Source: Thermohalobaculum sp951813525 (GTDB lineage Bacteria > Pseudomonadota > Alphaproteobacteria > Rhodobacterales > Rhodobacteraceae). Taken from it: a DNA stretch of 64,000 nt. The stretch is taken from assembly GCA_951813525.2 (NCBI GenBank), contig CATOTJ020000003.1, forward strand, positions 1,054,001 to 1,118,000. Reading direction: 5' to 3'. A program made the position numbers and the translations under genes. Each line of letters begins with the position of its first letter. Position 1 is the first letter of the stretch. Shown in pieces: positions 52,339 to 60,973 of this stretch. A model generated the notes under the pieces. The model had not been told where the DNA came from and searched no databases. It saw only the letters and a list, made by a program, of their open reading frames with translations.

Positions 52339-54234
52339 CTATTCTTTGCGCGCACGGGCGGCTGCTGCAGCACGCTCGCGGGCCGCGGCAGCTTCGCGCT
52401 CGCGTTCTCTGGCCAACCGAGCCTGACGATCCCGTTCTGCCTGGGAGTTGCGCTCTTGCTGCAACCTGCGTTCTCGGTCACGCGCGGCCTGATTGTCGCG
52501 ATTGCGCTGGTTCGCGCGTTCGCGGTTTTCGCGCTGGCGCCGTGCCGCGCGCTCACTGCGTTCCCGCTCGCGCCGTTCGGCATTGCGTTTGTCGCGGCGC
52601 TCCCGGGCGGCTCGCGCCTCTGCGGCGCGTTGGTCGTAATAGCTCTTCAACTCGTTTCCGGGGACTGCCTTGACCAGCAATTCGAAGACTTCATTGGTCA
52701 GCTTTCCGTCGGCCGGTAAGCCTTTGTCGGCCTGAAATCCTTTGATCGCCGACCGCGTGCGCTTCCCCATCTGGCCATCAATCGGTCCCGGCTTGAAGCC
52801 CAACATCGTCAGACGGGCCTGCGTGTCGCGCAGCTCGTTGCGATCAACAGGTCGTAGACTGCGCCCGCGTGCTTTGTCCTCGTTGGGATCGATCGAAGCG
52901 ACAATCTCATCCTTGCCGTCATCTTTGGTGTTATCCTGGCCGGTTCCGTCTGCGGTCTTCTCGTCTCGGCCTGCTTTCGTTTGATCTACAGTTTCGTCAA
53001 CTGCATCATCGCCTGATTTGTCGACGGTTTTTGTGCCGGTGTCCTTGTCGCCATCCTTGCCTTTGTCTGCGCGATCGTCCTGGCCGGTCAATGGCGGCTC
53101 TCCGCCGCCGTCACCGCCCGAGCTACGGCTCAACGATGCAAGACGCGCCTGCGCCAAACGCGCCCGCCAGCTGTCGGGGAACTGGTCCAAATAAGCACGG
53201 CAAAACTCCGGGTCGTCATTGTCGGCGCAATAGGACCAATAAAGCTCCTCCTGCGCGGTCCGCTTGTTTCCGCCGTCGGTGTCGCCCTGATCCTTATCTG
53301 TCTCGTCGACCGCATCGACAACATCTTCGCCGCACTTGTCGTCCATGCAGGTCCATCCCGGGACCCCGTCCGACGAGTAGGGCAACTGGCTGACATTTGC
53401 CTTTCTGGTGAGAGCGGCGACTTCGGCCTGTACGTCGTTGGCGACGTCCTCCAGGAACCGGCCACGCTTGAAATGCTTGATGAATGCGCGCGTGAAAACC
53501 GAATTCACGCTTTCGGATTCATCTGTCGGCAGACTATCATAGGCAACCTCGCCCGGCGCCGCGGCATAAATTACGAATTCGCCCGTGGTCGACTGGATCC
53601 GGCCCAGTCCCCGTGACATCCCAATTGATCTTGTGCCTTCCCGTTCGAACGGGTTGTCGCGGCAGGCGTCCAGAATAAACACCCGCAACTGCGCGCCGCG
53701 GTCAGTGACGTTCTCGGCCAGACGGGCAAAGTTCACACTTTCGGCATCAAAGAAATGCCGCTCGGCGCCGCGGCCCGGATCCTCATTCGGAAAGTCGACA
53801 GGCAACAGATAAAGCGAATCACGCCGTTCCGGGTCCAATTGAACGCCGTGACCGGAATAGATCACCATCGCGGTGTCGCCCGGTTGGATCGCGGCCAGAA
53901 ATTGCGCCACTGTTGAATTCATCTTACGCCGCCCGGCGTTCTCGGCGTAATAGATCGTAAACCCGCGCTCATTTTCCAGAAGATTTCGATAGGCCCGGGC
54001 ATCGGCAACAGCCCGCTCCAACTTGGAAACCGCTTCGTAGTCGTCGTTTCCGATGATCAGGGCCAGCTTTTGCGCTGCACTGGCAGGCGCCGCAAAAAGC
54101 GCCCCGGCCATCACCGTTGCCACCGCACAAAGAAGGCCCCGCCGCCAAACGGCGATCCCAGCCGTGAAACCTTTAACGGTCAAGCCCCGCGCCAACGCCA
54201 TCATTTCAATCCCCTCCATCAGCGCGCCTGTCAC
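52339..54234 (-). CDS. Caspase-family (C14) protein with peptidoglycan-binding domain (2)
   Basis: A 631-residue paralogue with the same layout: N-terminal signal or anchor (about 32-53), caspase domain with His129 (YSGHGVQ) and Cys191 (ILDACRDNPF), a linker rich in Asp, Lys and Gly, a peptidoglycan-binding domain at about 465-530 (RDTQARLTMLGF, GQMGKRTRSAIKGFQ) and a long Arg/Glu-rich tail. A conserved WTC/GRTC plus ENCG or DKCG pair hints at a disulfide. The two lie 110 bases apart, probably in one operon. Substrates and activation are unknown. Confidence 0.88.
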   Translation of the reverse strand: MTGALMEGIEMMALARGLTVKGFTAGIAVWRRGLLCAVATVMAGALFAAPASAAQKLALIIGNDDYEAVSKLERAVADARAYRNLLENERGFTIYYAENAGRRKMNSTVAQFLAAIQPGDTAMVIYSGHGVQLDPERRDSLYLLPVDFPNEDPGRGAERHFFDAESVNFARLAENVTDRGAQLRVFILDACRDNPFEREGTRSIGMSRGLGRIQSTTGEFVIYAAAPGEVAYDSLPTDESESVNSVFTRAFIKHFKRGRFLEDVANDVQAEVAALTRKANVSQLPYSSDGVPGWTCMDDKCGEDVVDAVDETDKDQGDTDGGNKRTAQEELYWSYCADNDDPEFCRAYLDQFPDSWRARLAQARLASLSRSSGGDGGGEPPLTGQDDRADKGKDGDKDTGTKTVDKSGDDAVDETVDQTKAGRDEKTADGTGQDNTKDDGKDEIVASIDPNEDKARGRSLRPVDRNELRDTQARLTMLGFKPGPIDGQMGKRTRSAIKGFQADKGLPADGKLTNEVFELLVKAVPGNELKSYYDQRAAEARAARERRDKRNAERRERERSERAARRQRENRERANQRNRDNQAARDRERRLQQERNSQAERDRQARLAREREREAAAARERAAAAARARKE

Positions 54235-54404
54235 GCGCCCGATCCAATGCTCCGCCTCTATGGTACCGCTTTTACAGGAAAAAGTGCACTGCCGCGGCTT
54301 TCAATAATGTTACCGAGTTAGGCACCCTGTTACCGGGCGGCAATTGCTGGCCTCAGCAAAGCGTTCAGCGTTCTTGCGCAGATTGCGTGCAGGGGCACGA
54401 AATA

Positions 54405-54449
54405 CCGCCTAACGCTCACTTTGGGATGCCGCCTAACGCTCACTTTGGG
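54405..54449. repeat. Two tandem copies of a 21-base repeat
   Basis: The sequence ccgcctaacgctcactttgg plus one g occurs twice exactly (54405-54425 and 54429-54449), a period of 24 bases, in the gap upstream of the second caspase gene. It could be a duplicated regulatory site or a slippage product. Confidence 0.85.
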
Positions 54450-54497
54450 GGCAAGGCTCACGTTCGGCCGCCTACCGATGTGTCGGTGCGTATGGGT

Positions 54498-55136
54498 TCA
54501 ACACCGCAGCCCGAAATAAGCATCGGCCGGCAAAAATTTCGCCAATCTCGCCGCATCGGCCCAACTGCGCTCGTGGGCGGCAGTGCCGATCATCACGACA
54601 CCATCAGCTGGCAATTTCAGTGGCGCCAGTGCCTCGACCAAAGACCGTCGCGAAACGGACCAGGACGCCGACCGTCCTGGCAGGGAAGTCACGCCCTCCA
54701 AAGCCGGGCCGCCAGCGCTCGCAATTCGGCCGATCAGATTGGCCGGATCGGTCACAGTCTCGACACCTAAAATACGCTCACACCGGTTCAGCGTCGCAAG
54801 CTTCGCTGACACAGGTTCCGGACAGCGGGCACTGCGTTCCAGACGCAGGCCGAGCGCCTCGCAGGTGAAGAGAAAACCGACGATATCTCGCCCGGTTCCC
54901 AGCAGGATCGAGGCGTATTGTGGGTATTCCAGACCTAACTCGGTCGCGCGCCGGACCCGCCTGCGCACAACTTCCAGCGGCAGGCGCGGCAACAGGTCCT
55001 TGCGGGCCTTCTTCCAGGCATGAAGGCGCCAGCTGATCGCTGCGTCCAATGGCGGTCCTTGGTTATGGCCCGGCCCAGGCAGCCGCTCTCCGTTCAGTGC
55101 GGAAAACGGTGAGCGCGGTGTCACGGACCCGACCAT
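54498..55136 (-). CDS. Hypothetical protein linked to DUF1326
   Basis: A 212-residue soluble protein, family not recognised. The N-terminus has a disordered GERLPGPGHNQGPPLDAA, then a basic helix RLHAWKKARKDLLPRL. A middle motif RATELGLEYPQYASILLG resembles that seen in conserved hypothetical proteins of this class. Cysteines are few. The start ATG at 55136 overlaps the DUF1326 gene by 16 bases; a GTG at 55163 is an alternative. Position marks it as the last gene of the DUF2182-DUF1326 transcript. Confidence 0.65.
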   Translation of the reverse strand: MVGSVTPRSPFSALNGERLPGPGHNQGPPLDAAISWRLHAWKKARKDLLPRLPLEVVRRRVRRATELGLEYPQYASILLGTGRDIVGFLFTCEALGLRLERSARCPEPVSAKLATLNRCERILGVETVTDPANLIGRIASAGGPALEGVTSLPGRSASWSVSRRSLVEALAPLKLPADGVVMIGTAAHERSWADAARLAKFLPADAYFGLRC

Positions 55137-55852
55137 GCGATTTCGCACAGCTCGGCCGAACACTCGTCAAAGGTCCAGACGCGCCCGAAGTCGCGCAGCT
55201 TCGACTTCAATCCTTTGGCGATGATGACCGTCGGCCCCATCCAGTAGGACGTATTCTCGATAGCCACCGGTTTGCCTTGGTCTGCGCCCCTAATCGGCTG
55301 GATCGAGCCAAGGATTGCGGAACCGGCGCGCAGATGGCGCACATCTCCCTCGGTCTCGTAAATCACGGGAACGCGCTGCGTGCCCAGGAACTCGGCGACC
55401 AATAGGCGGAACAGACCGGTGGTCCCGCGCGCATTGCCGGACAGGATCTGCTCCAGAGCCGCGACCTGCGCGGCATCGGCGCGCTCGTCAACATAAAGCC
55501 CGACTTTCCAGCCGCCTTCGCCCATCCGCCCGGGAATGTCCAACAGCATGGCAACATTCAACCCGCTCAGCGACACACCGTCCTTGTGCCCTTCGTCAAT
55601 GCGGATGCCGACCCAGGCCTGGCAATACCCATGGGTCGGCGCCGCGGCCCCCAAGGACACGACACAAGGACAGAACAGCTCGCACGAACAATTCAGTGCC
55701 AATTCACCATTGATCGCCCAACCGGTTTCAACCACCGGCACAAGATCGGTACCCGTCGATTTTTTTCCGCCTGGCATGCGGGCGGTGACACCCGCTGCGG
55801 GCAATCGGACCGCATTTCCCTTGCCATTCTTCTTCTTAGACTTTTTCGCCAT
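55121..55852 (-). CDS. DUF1326 domain protein
   Basis: A 243-residue soluble protein. After a lysine-rich N-terminus, the DUF1326 domain starts near residue 45 with a cysteine cluster, NCSCELFCPCVV (four cysteines in ten residues), followed by GYCQAWVGI and GVSLSGLNVAML. The C-terminus FDECSAELCEIAW adds two more cysteines. The cluster looks like a metal site. It sits between the DUF2182 gene (12 bases upstream) and the hypothetical gene it overlaps, which suggests one operon. DUF1326/DUF2182 proteins are often found together; the function is not known. Confidence 0.85.
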   Translation of the reverse strand: MAKKSKKKNGKGNAVRLPAAGVTARMPGGKKSTGTDLVPVVETGWAINGELALNCSCELFCPCVVSLGAAAPTHGYCQAWVGIRIDEGHKDGVSLSGLNVAMLLDIPGRMGEGGWKVGLYVDERADAAQVAALEQILSGNARGTTGLFRLLVAEFLGTQRVPVIYETEGDVRHLRAGSAILGSIQPIRGADQGKPVAIENTSYWMGPTVIIAKGLKSKLRDFGRVWTFDECSAELCEIAWSGP

Positions 55853-55864
55853 GCGAACGTTCCC

Positions 55865-56764
55865 TCAAACCAGATTTCGTGTGACCATGACCGCCCCGGC
55901 CACGATCATCAAGGCCCCGGCGACGCGGCCCCAGATCTCGCTGGCCGGAAGCGTTTTCTCGGCCAAGAAATAGACGGCAATCAGCGCCATCCAGATGACA
56001 TTCATTGCACCGAAGACAAACATCAGCCCCATCAGGGCGATACAACATCCCAGACAATAGACCCCGTGACGTGCGCCAACCGGGAACGCGCCTTCCAGGT
56101 CCTCACGCCAATGGCTCATCAGATAGGTCAATGGATGCCGGCAATGGCGCAGGCAGAATTGCTTGACGGTTGTGAATTGATAGGTGCCGGCGATGATCAA
56201 AAGCACCCCCGCCGCAAAGGGCAGAGCCAGCGTTCCACCCATGGCGAACCAGGCACTATCGCGCAGCGCCAACTGTCCCAATCCGGCGCCAACCGAGAAA
56301 AGCGTCCATAAAAGGAAATACCCCATCGCAAACAATGTGATCCGCAGCGCCAGGCGGGCGCCCCGGTCTTCTTTCGCCGCCAACCCGGCATAGATCGCAC
56401 AGACCGGTGCCATTGCGGGCAGCATCATGGCGGCCATCATCAGGATCCACGTTGCAATGGTCGTCACAATGGTCCTTGCAGACCAGTCGGACGCGTCCAT
56501 CGCCATGCCGTCCGCCATGGCGGTGGGCTTTTCTGCCATGCCCATGCTGCCCATCTTGGCGCCACCCATTTTCGAGCCGCCCATCTCGGCACCACCCGTC
56601 TCGGCGCCACCCATCTCGGCGCCGCCCATTTTCATGTCGCCCATGGACATGCCCGACATGGTCTGCCAGGTCGCCACCCACAGCGCGGCGGAGACCAGCA
56701 CCACAACCAGCACGGTCACGACCTTTGGATCGTCAGCATATCGAGAGATCAGTCGTGCGCTCAC
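55865..56764 (-). CDS. DUF2182 membrane protein with Met-rich periplasmic repeat
   Basis: A 299-residue polytopic membrane protein of DUF2182 (COG5486, labelled predicted metal-binding membrane protein). First helix at about 16-33; then a methionine-rich loop (about 36-90) of 15-base-unit repeats such as MGGAEMGGAE, MGGSKMGGAK, holding around fifteen methionines. The family core follows: TWILMMAAMMLPAMAP, and HGVYCLGCCIALM near residue 235. GTG at 56764 follows ggaggtgacgg. Methionine clusters bind copper(I), so periplasmic copper handling is a reasonable inference. Confidence 0.85.
   Translation of the reverse strand: MSARLISRYADDPKVVTVLVVVLVSAALWVATWQTMSGMSMGDMKMGGAEMGGAETGGAEMGGSKMGGAKMGSMGMAEKPTAMADGMAMDASDWSARTIVTTIATWILMMAAMMLPAMAPVCAIYAGLAAKEDRGARLALRITLFAMGYFLLWTLFSVGAGLGQLALRDSAWFAMGGTLALPFAAGVLLIIAGTYQFTTVKQFCLRHCRHPLTYLMSHWREDLEGAFPVGARHGVYCLGCCIALMGLMFVFGAMNVIWMALIAVYFLAEKTLPASEIWGRVAGALMIVAGAVMVTRNLV
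56550..56639 (-). repeat. 15-base tandem repeat, six units, encoding MGG-type motifs
   Basis: Six in-frame 15-base units, with a degenerate seventh at 56640-56654. Each encodes a five-residue unit on the minus strand of the type MGGAE, TGGAE, MGGSK, MGGAK. One unit reads TGGAE where an ATG-to-ACG change has lost the methionine. It forms the periplasmic loop of the DUF2182 protein. Confidence 0.9.
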
Positions 56765-56898
56765 CCGTCACCTCCGCCTGCGCCGGAGTAATACCGGCTT
56801 TCAGGTGTGAATTCCTTGCCTTCAATCCGATGATCTGACACTTGTCAATTCGAACCGGCCATTCATCTGCCGGAGATCCCAAAAACAGGAGGAAGCCG

Positions 56899-57891
56899 AT
56901 GTCGTTTCGCGCGCTCGTGGTCAACAAATCAGAAGACGGTGATGTTACGCAGGAAATTCAGACGCTGGATGTTGGCCAGCTGCCCGAGGCCGACGTTACA
57001 GTCGCCGTCGAATATTCGACGCTGAACTATAAGGACGGTCTGTGTATCACCGCATCCGGCGGTCTGGTGCGCAACTTTCCGCATGTGCCGGGGATCGATT
57101 TCGCTGGCACGGTCGAAAGCTCGGACAGTGACCGCTTCAATCCCGGTGACAAGGTTGTCCTGACCGGCTGGCGCGTTGGCGAGGTTTGGTGGGGCGGCTA
57201 TTCTCAGAAGGCCCGGGTCAAGTCCGAATGGCTGACACCTTTGCCCAACGGTATCGATACACGTCAGGCGATGGCTGTGGGCACGGCAGGATTTACGTCG
57301 ATGCTGGCTGTCATGGCGCTGGAGGCGCATGGGCTGGCGCCCGGGAACGGTCCGGTTCTGGTGACAGGCGCTGCGGGGGGCGTCGGCTCGGTCGCGACCG
57401 CGATCCTCGCAAAGCTGGGTTACGAGGTCGCCGCTGTGACCGGACGGCCCGAGACGGCGGACTACCTGACCGATCTGGGCGCAACCCAAATCGTTGCGCG
57501 CGAAGATCTGGCCGAAGCGCCAGGCCGGCCGCTGGACCGGGAAACCTGGGCTGGCTGTGTTGACGCAGTGGGCGGTGATATGCTGGCCCGCGTGCTGACC
57601 CAGATGAAATATGGTGCTTCGGTCGCCGCTGTCGGGCTGGCGGGCGGTGCAAAACTGCCTACAACCGTCGTTCCGTTCCTGCTGCGCGGCGTAAATCTTT
57701 TGGGGATCGATTCCGTCATGCAGCCCGCCGACAACCGGGTGGTTGCCTGGAACCGCATCGCTGCCGACCTGCCCATGGATAAACTCGAAGCCATGATCTC
57801 GTCCGCAACACTCGACGATCTGCCCGCATTGGGCCCGGCAATTCTGAACGGTCAGGTCAAAGGCCGGATGGTTGTTGATGTGAACGGTTGA
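56899..57891 (+). CDS. acuI: Acrylyl-CoA reductase AcuI (MDR family)
   Basis: A 330-residue zinc-free MDR oxidoreductase. The Rossmann motif is VLVTGAAGGVGSVATAILA; the N-terminus LNYKDGLCITASG and PGIDFAGTVESSD, and IGVDSV-like LLGIDSVMQP match the AcuI/YhdH group. AcuI reduces acryloyl-CoA to propionyl-CoA with NADPH, detoxifying the acrylate from DMSP breakdown in marine bacteria. The ATG at 56899 follows acaggagg. No dmd or ddd genes are adjacent. Divergent from the DUF2182 gene. Confidence 0.9.
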   Translation: MSFRALVVNKSEDGDVTQEIQTLDVGQLPEADVTVAVEYSTLNYKDGLCITASGGLVRNFPHVPGIDFAGTVESSDSDRFNPGDKVVLTGWRVGEVWWGGYSQKARVKSEWLTPLPNGIDTRQAMAVGTAGFTSMLAVMALEAHGLAPGNGPVLVTGAAGGVGSVATAILAKLGYEVAAVTGRPETADYLTDLGATQIVAREDLAEAPGRPLDRETWAGCVDAVGGDMLARVLTQMKYGASVAAVGLAGGAKLPTTVVPFLLRGVNLLGIDSVMQPADNRVVAWNRIAADLPMDKLEAMISSATLDDLPALGPAILNGQVKGRMVVDVNG

Positions 57892-58103
57892 ACGTCGCGG
57901 CAGGGTCGGGTTTCTGCCGGTCGCTGCGGTGGAAACTTGACCACTGCGCAGTGATGACATAGCTGCGCTTTGTCCACACGGGATGTGGGCTGCCGATGAG
58001 CCTTAAGGCGACCGGCTCGGCTGGAAGACCTGCCTGGATGGGGTGCGCCCCGCCTTCGGCAGGCGTTCCCCGGGATGGTGACTTTATGGAAAGGGCTCTT
58101 GCA

Positions 58104-59300
58104 ATGACCGATTTCGACCTGGACTGGGTGCGCGCCCAGTTTTCCGCCTTTACGGATCCCGACCTCGACGGTTGGGCATTCTTTGAAAATGCTGGCGGCT
58201 CTTACCCCTGCATTCAGGTGATCGAACGGCTGGAAGAAGCTTATCGCCGCAGAAAGGTCCAACCCTATTGGAATTTTCCGGCGTCATCCCGCCTGGGCGA
58301 GATGATGGATGAAAGCCGGACGCGGTTGTCCGCCCTGATGGGGATCGAAGAAGACGAGATCCACTTTGGCCCTTCGACGAGCCAAAACACTTACGTGTTG
58401 GCACAGGCTGTTCGCAGAGGCATGACGCCGGGCGAGATCATTGTGACCGATCAGGATCACGAGGCCAATTCCGGGGTTTGGCGGCGCCTGGGCGAGGAGG
58501 GGTTCACGATCCGTGAATGGCAGATCGACCCGGACACGGGCTTTTTGGACCCCGCTGCCCTTGCGGATCTTCTGACCGATCAGACCCGGGTCGTCACGTT
58601 CCCCCACGCCTCGAACATTGTCGCCGAGATAAACCCTGTCTCAGACATTTGCGCCCAGGTGCGCGCCGCCGGTGCGATCAGCGTTGTTGACGGTGTTTCT
58701 TACGCCCCGCACGGCATCCCCAATGTTCATCAGTTGGGGGCCGATATTTATATGTTCTCGGCTTACAAAACCCATGGACCGCACCAGGGCGTGATGACCG
58801 TTCGCTGCGCCGCTGGCGACCGGTTGGACCCGCAGTGCCATGGGTTTAATCGCGGCGATCGCAGAAATTGGTTCACACCCGCCGGACCCGACCACGCCCA
58901 GATCGCGGCATTGGCCGGTATGGTGGACTATGCCGAGAGTTTGTCTGCACGCCACGGCGGGCGCAGCGCCCATGACGTGATGCGTCAGCGCGAAATCGAA
59001 CTGATGGCCCCTCTGATGGGCTGGGTGCGTGGGCGCAATGATGTGCGTCTTCTGGGACCGGTCGACCCCGCTCGCCGCGCCCCGACATTATCGCTGGTCC
59101 ATGATCGCCCCGGCGAGGATCTTGCCGACGCACTGGCCGCGCATCGGATTATGGCGGGTGGCGGTTGCTTTTACTCCGACCGGTGCGTGGCGGCGCAAGG
59201 GGTCGAGACCGGGCACGGTGTGTTGCGGGTCAGCTTTCTGCATTACACTTCGCAAGCCGAAGTCGAACAGTTGATTAAAGCCTTGGATACAGTTCTTTGA
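58104..59300 (+). CDS. Class V aminotransferase, cysteine desulfurase-like
   Basis: A 398-residue PLP enzyme of the TIGR01976 cysteine-desulfurase-like group. The PLP lysine lies in YMFSAYKTHGPHQG near residue 224, and HFGPSTSQNTYVLAQA, TDQDHEANSG and GAISVVDGVSYAPHGI are family blocks. The members' reaction is unsettled and could be a desulfurase or other beta-elimination. ATG at 58104 follows aaaggg; in-frame ATGs upstream (58086 and earlier) lack support. Confidence 0.85.
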   Translation: MTDFDLDWVRAQFSAFTDPDLDGWAFFENAGGSYPCIQVIERLEEAYRRRKVQPYWNFPASSRLGEMMDESRTRLSALMGIEEDEIHFGPSTSQNTYVLAQAVRRGMTPGEIIVTDQDHEANSGVWRRLGEEGFTIREWQIDPDTGFLDPAALADLLTDQTRVVTFPHASNIVAEINPVSDICAQVRAAGAISVVDGVSYAPHGIPNVHQLGADIYMFSAYKTHGPHQGVMTVRCAAGDRLDPQCHGFNRGDRRNWFTPAGPDHAQIAALAGMVDYAESLSARHGGRSAHDVMRQREIELMAPLMGWVRGRNDVRLLGPVDPARRAPTLSLVHDRPGEDLADALAAHRIMAGGGCFYSDRCVAAQGVETGHGVLRVSFLHYTSQAEVEQLIKALDTVL

Positions 59301-59536
59301 AATCTGGCTAACTCCGGATTGGTCGATAAGCCCGGCCCGGAATAAAGGCACTTGTCGCCGCGGTCCGTTCTTGTTCAGCCCATCAATCGGCACGGGTCGC
59401 CGCGCCCCGACGCACCGCGACGAAAGGCGCTGACGGTCATTGCGCCAGAAACAGAACCGATTGAAAACGGTCAAATCTTGCATCTGCAACGAAAGGGCGC
59501 CGCCGTGGATGAACTCGCGACAACCAGGGTCATGGC

Positions 59537-60139
59537 ATGCGAATAATCGGTGGGAAATTCCGCGGAACGCGCCTTTCGGCGCCCGGCGCGCAGGGCGGCG
59601 GCAACGCGCATCTGCGCCCGACATCGGACCGGGTCCGCGAGGCGCTCTTTAACATGCTCGCCCATGGGGATTACCCGGATTTCGAAGGCGTCCGGGTCCT
59701 CGACCTATTCGCGGGCACCGGTGCGCTGGGGCTGGAGGCTTTGTCGCGCGGCGCCGCCCGCGCTGTTTTCATCGATGACGGTCCGGCTGCCCGCGGTCTG
59801 ATCCGGGAAAACATCGACCGGCTGGGCGTGATCGGGCGGACAAAGCTGTGGCGCCGTGACGCCACGCGCCTTGGCCCCTGCCGTGGCGACCCGTTTGGCC
59901 TGATCTTTGTTGATCCGCCTTATGGCACCGATCTCGGCGCCCGGGCGTTAAAGTCGGCCAGCGACGGCGGATGGATCGCGCCCGACGCGATAGCGGTCCT
60001 TGAGATGGCGGCATCATCGGACCTTCCTATTCTGCCGGGCCTGGCCCTGACGGACGACCGGACTTATGGCGAAACCCGCCTTTTGATCTTGCAGAGCGCC
60101 GCCCAGACACCCCTTGGCGGCGACCTGGCGGGCGGATAA
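59537..60139 (+). CDS. rsmD: 16S rRNA (guanine(966)-N(2))-methyltransferase RsmD
   Basis: A 200-residue RsmD that methylates G966 of 16S rRNA in the 30S subunit. The start MRIIGGKFRGTRLSAPG, TSDRVREALFNML, SAM motif LDLFAGTGALGLEALSRGA and catalytic FVDPPYG match the family. The first codon at 59537 matches the conserved start of the family. Preceded by 236 bases with no convincing gene. The next gene, an SDR, begins 30 bases after its stop. Confidence 0.93.
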   Translation: MRIIGGKFRGTRLSAPGAQGGGNAHLRPTSDRVREALFNMLAHGDYPDFEGVRVLDLFAGTGALGLEALSRGAARAVFIDDGPAARGLIRENIDRLGVIGRTKLWRRDATRLGPCRGDPFGLIFVDPPYGTDLGARALKSASDGGWIAPDAIAVLEMAASSDLPILPGLALTDDRTYGETRLLILQSAAQTPLGGDLAGG

Positions 60140-60169
60140 ACCGGCGCCAAACCGGCCAAGGAGAACAAT

Positions 60170-60937
60170 ATGGAAATCGGAGCGAACACGCCAGCCGTCG
60201 TCACCGGCGGCGCCAGCGGTCTGGGCGAGGCAACGGCCCGCGCCCTGGCATCCAAAGGTGCGAAAGTCGCAATCCTTGACATGAACGGCGATCTGGGCGG
60301 CCCCGTGGCGAAAGACATCGGCGGTACATTTGCCGAGTGCAACGTGACCTCGGATGAAAGCGTCGATGCGGCGCTGGCTGCCGCGTTTGCGGCCCATGGA
60401 GCGCCGCGTATCGTGGTCAACTGCGCTGGCGTTGGAACGCCGGGCAAAACCATCGGGCGCGATGGCCCGATTGACATGAAGGCCTATGAGTTCGTCCTGC
60501 AAGTCAACCTGCTTGGAACCATGCGGGTGCTGTCGAAAGCGGCCTGGCAGATGGCGGCAGCCGATCCGGTCACCGACGATGGCAATCGCGGGTTGATCGT
60601 CAACACCGCTTCAGTTGCCGCCTTTGACGGGCAAATCGGGCAAGCGGCCTATTCAGCGTCGAAGGGCGGGATCGTCGGCATGACGCTGCCGATTGCCCGC
60701 GATCTGGCCCGCAACGGCATCCGCGTTTGCACCATCGCACCCGGAATATTCGGAACGCCCATGTTGCGGGGTCTGCCCGACGAAGCGCAGCAAAGCCTGG
60801 CCGCGCAGGTTCCGTTCCCGCAGCGCCTTGGCGATCCGGCTGAATTTGCAAAACTCGTCGTCTTCATGGCCGAGACGGGCTATATCAACGGCGAAGTCAT
60901 CCGTCTGGATGGCGCCATCCGCATGGGCCCCAAATAA
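60170..60937 (+). CDS. SDR family NAD(P)-dependent oxidoreductase (HSD10-like)
   Basis: A 255-residue short-chain dehydrogenase. Cofactor motif VTGGASGLGEATARALA, NCAGVG, the catalytic Ser in NTASVAAFDG and the YxxxK in AYSASKGG are intact; PGIFGTPMLRGLPDEAQQ matches the 3-hydroxyacyl-CoA dehydrogenase type II (HSD17B10) form. Likely oxidises short-chain 3-hydroxyacyl-CoAs, for example 2-methyl-3-hydroxybutyryl-CoA in isoleucine breakdown. ATG at 60170 follows aaggag. It is followed by a peroxiredoxin gene 36 bases on. Confidence 0.9.
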   Translation: MEIGANTPAVVTGGASGLGEATARALASKGAKVAILDMNGDLGGPVAKDIGGTFAECNVTSDESVDAALAAAFAAHGAPRIVVNCAGVGTPGKTIGRDGPIDMKAYEFVLQVNLLGTMRVLSKAAWQMAAADPVTDDGNRGLIVNTASVAAFDGQIGQAAYSASKGGIVGMTLPIARDLARNGIRVCTIAPGIFGTPMLRGLPDEAQQSLAAQVPFPQRLGDPAEFAKLVVFMAETGYINGEVIRLDGAIRMGPK

Positions 60938-60973
60938 CGCCCGCCACCAACCGACAGTAAAGGAGAACCCGTC

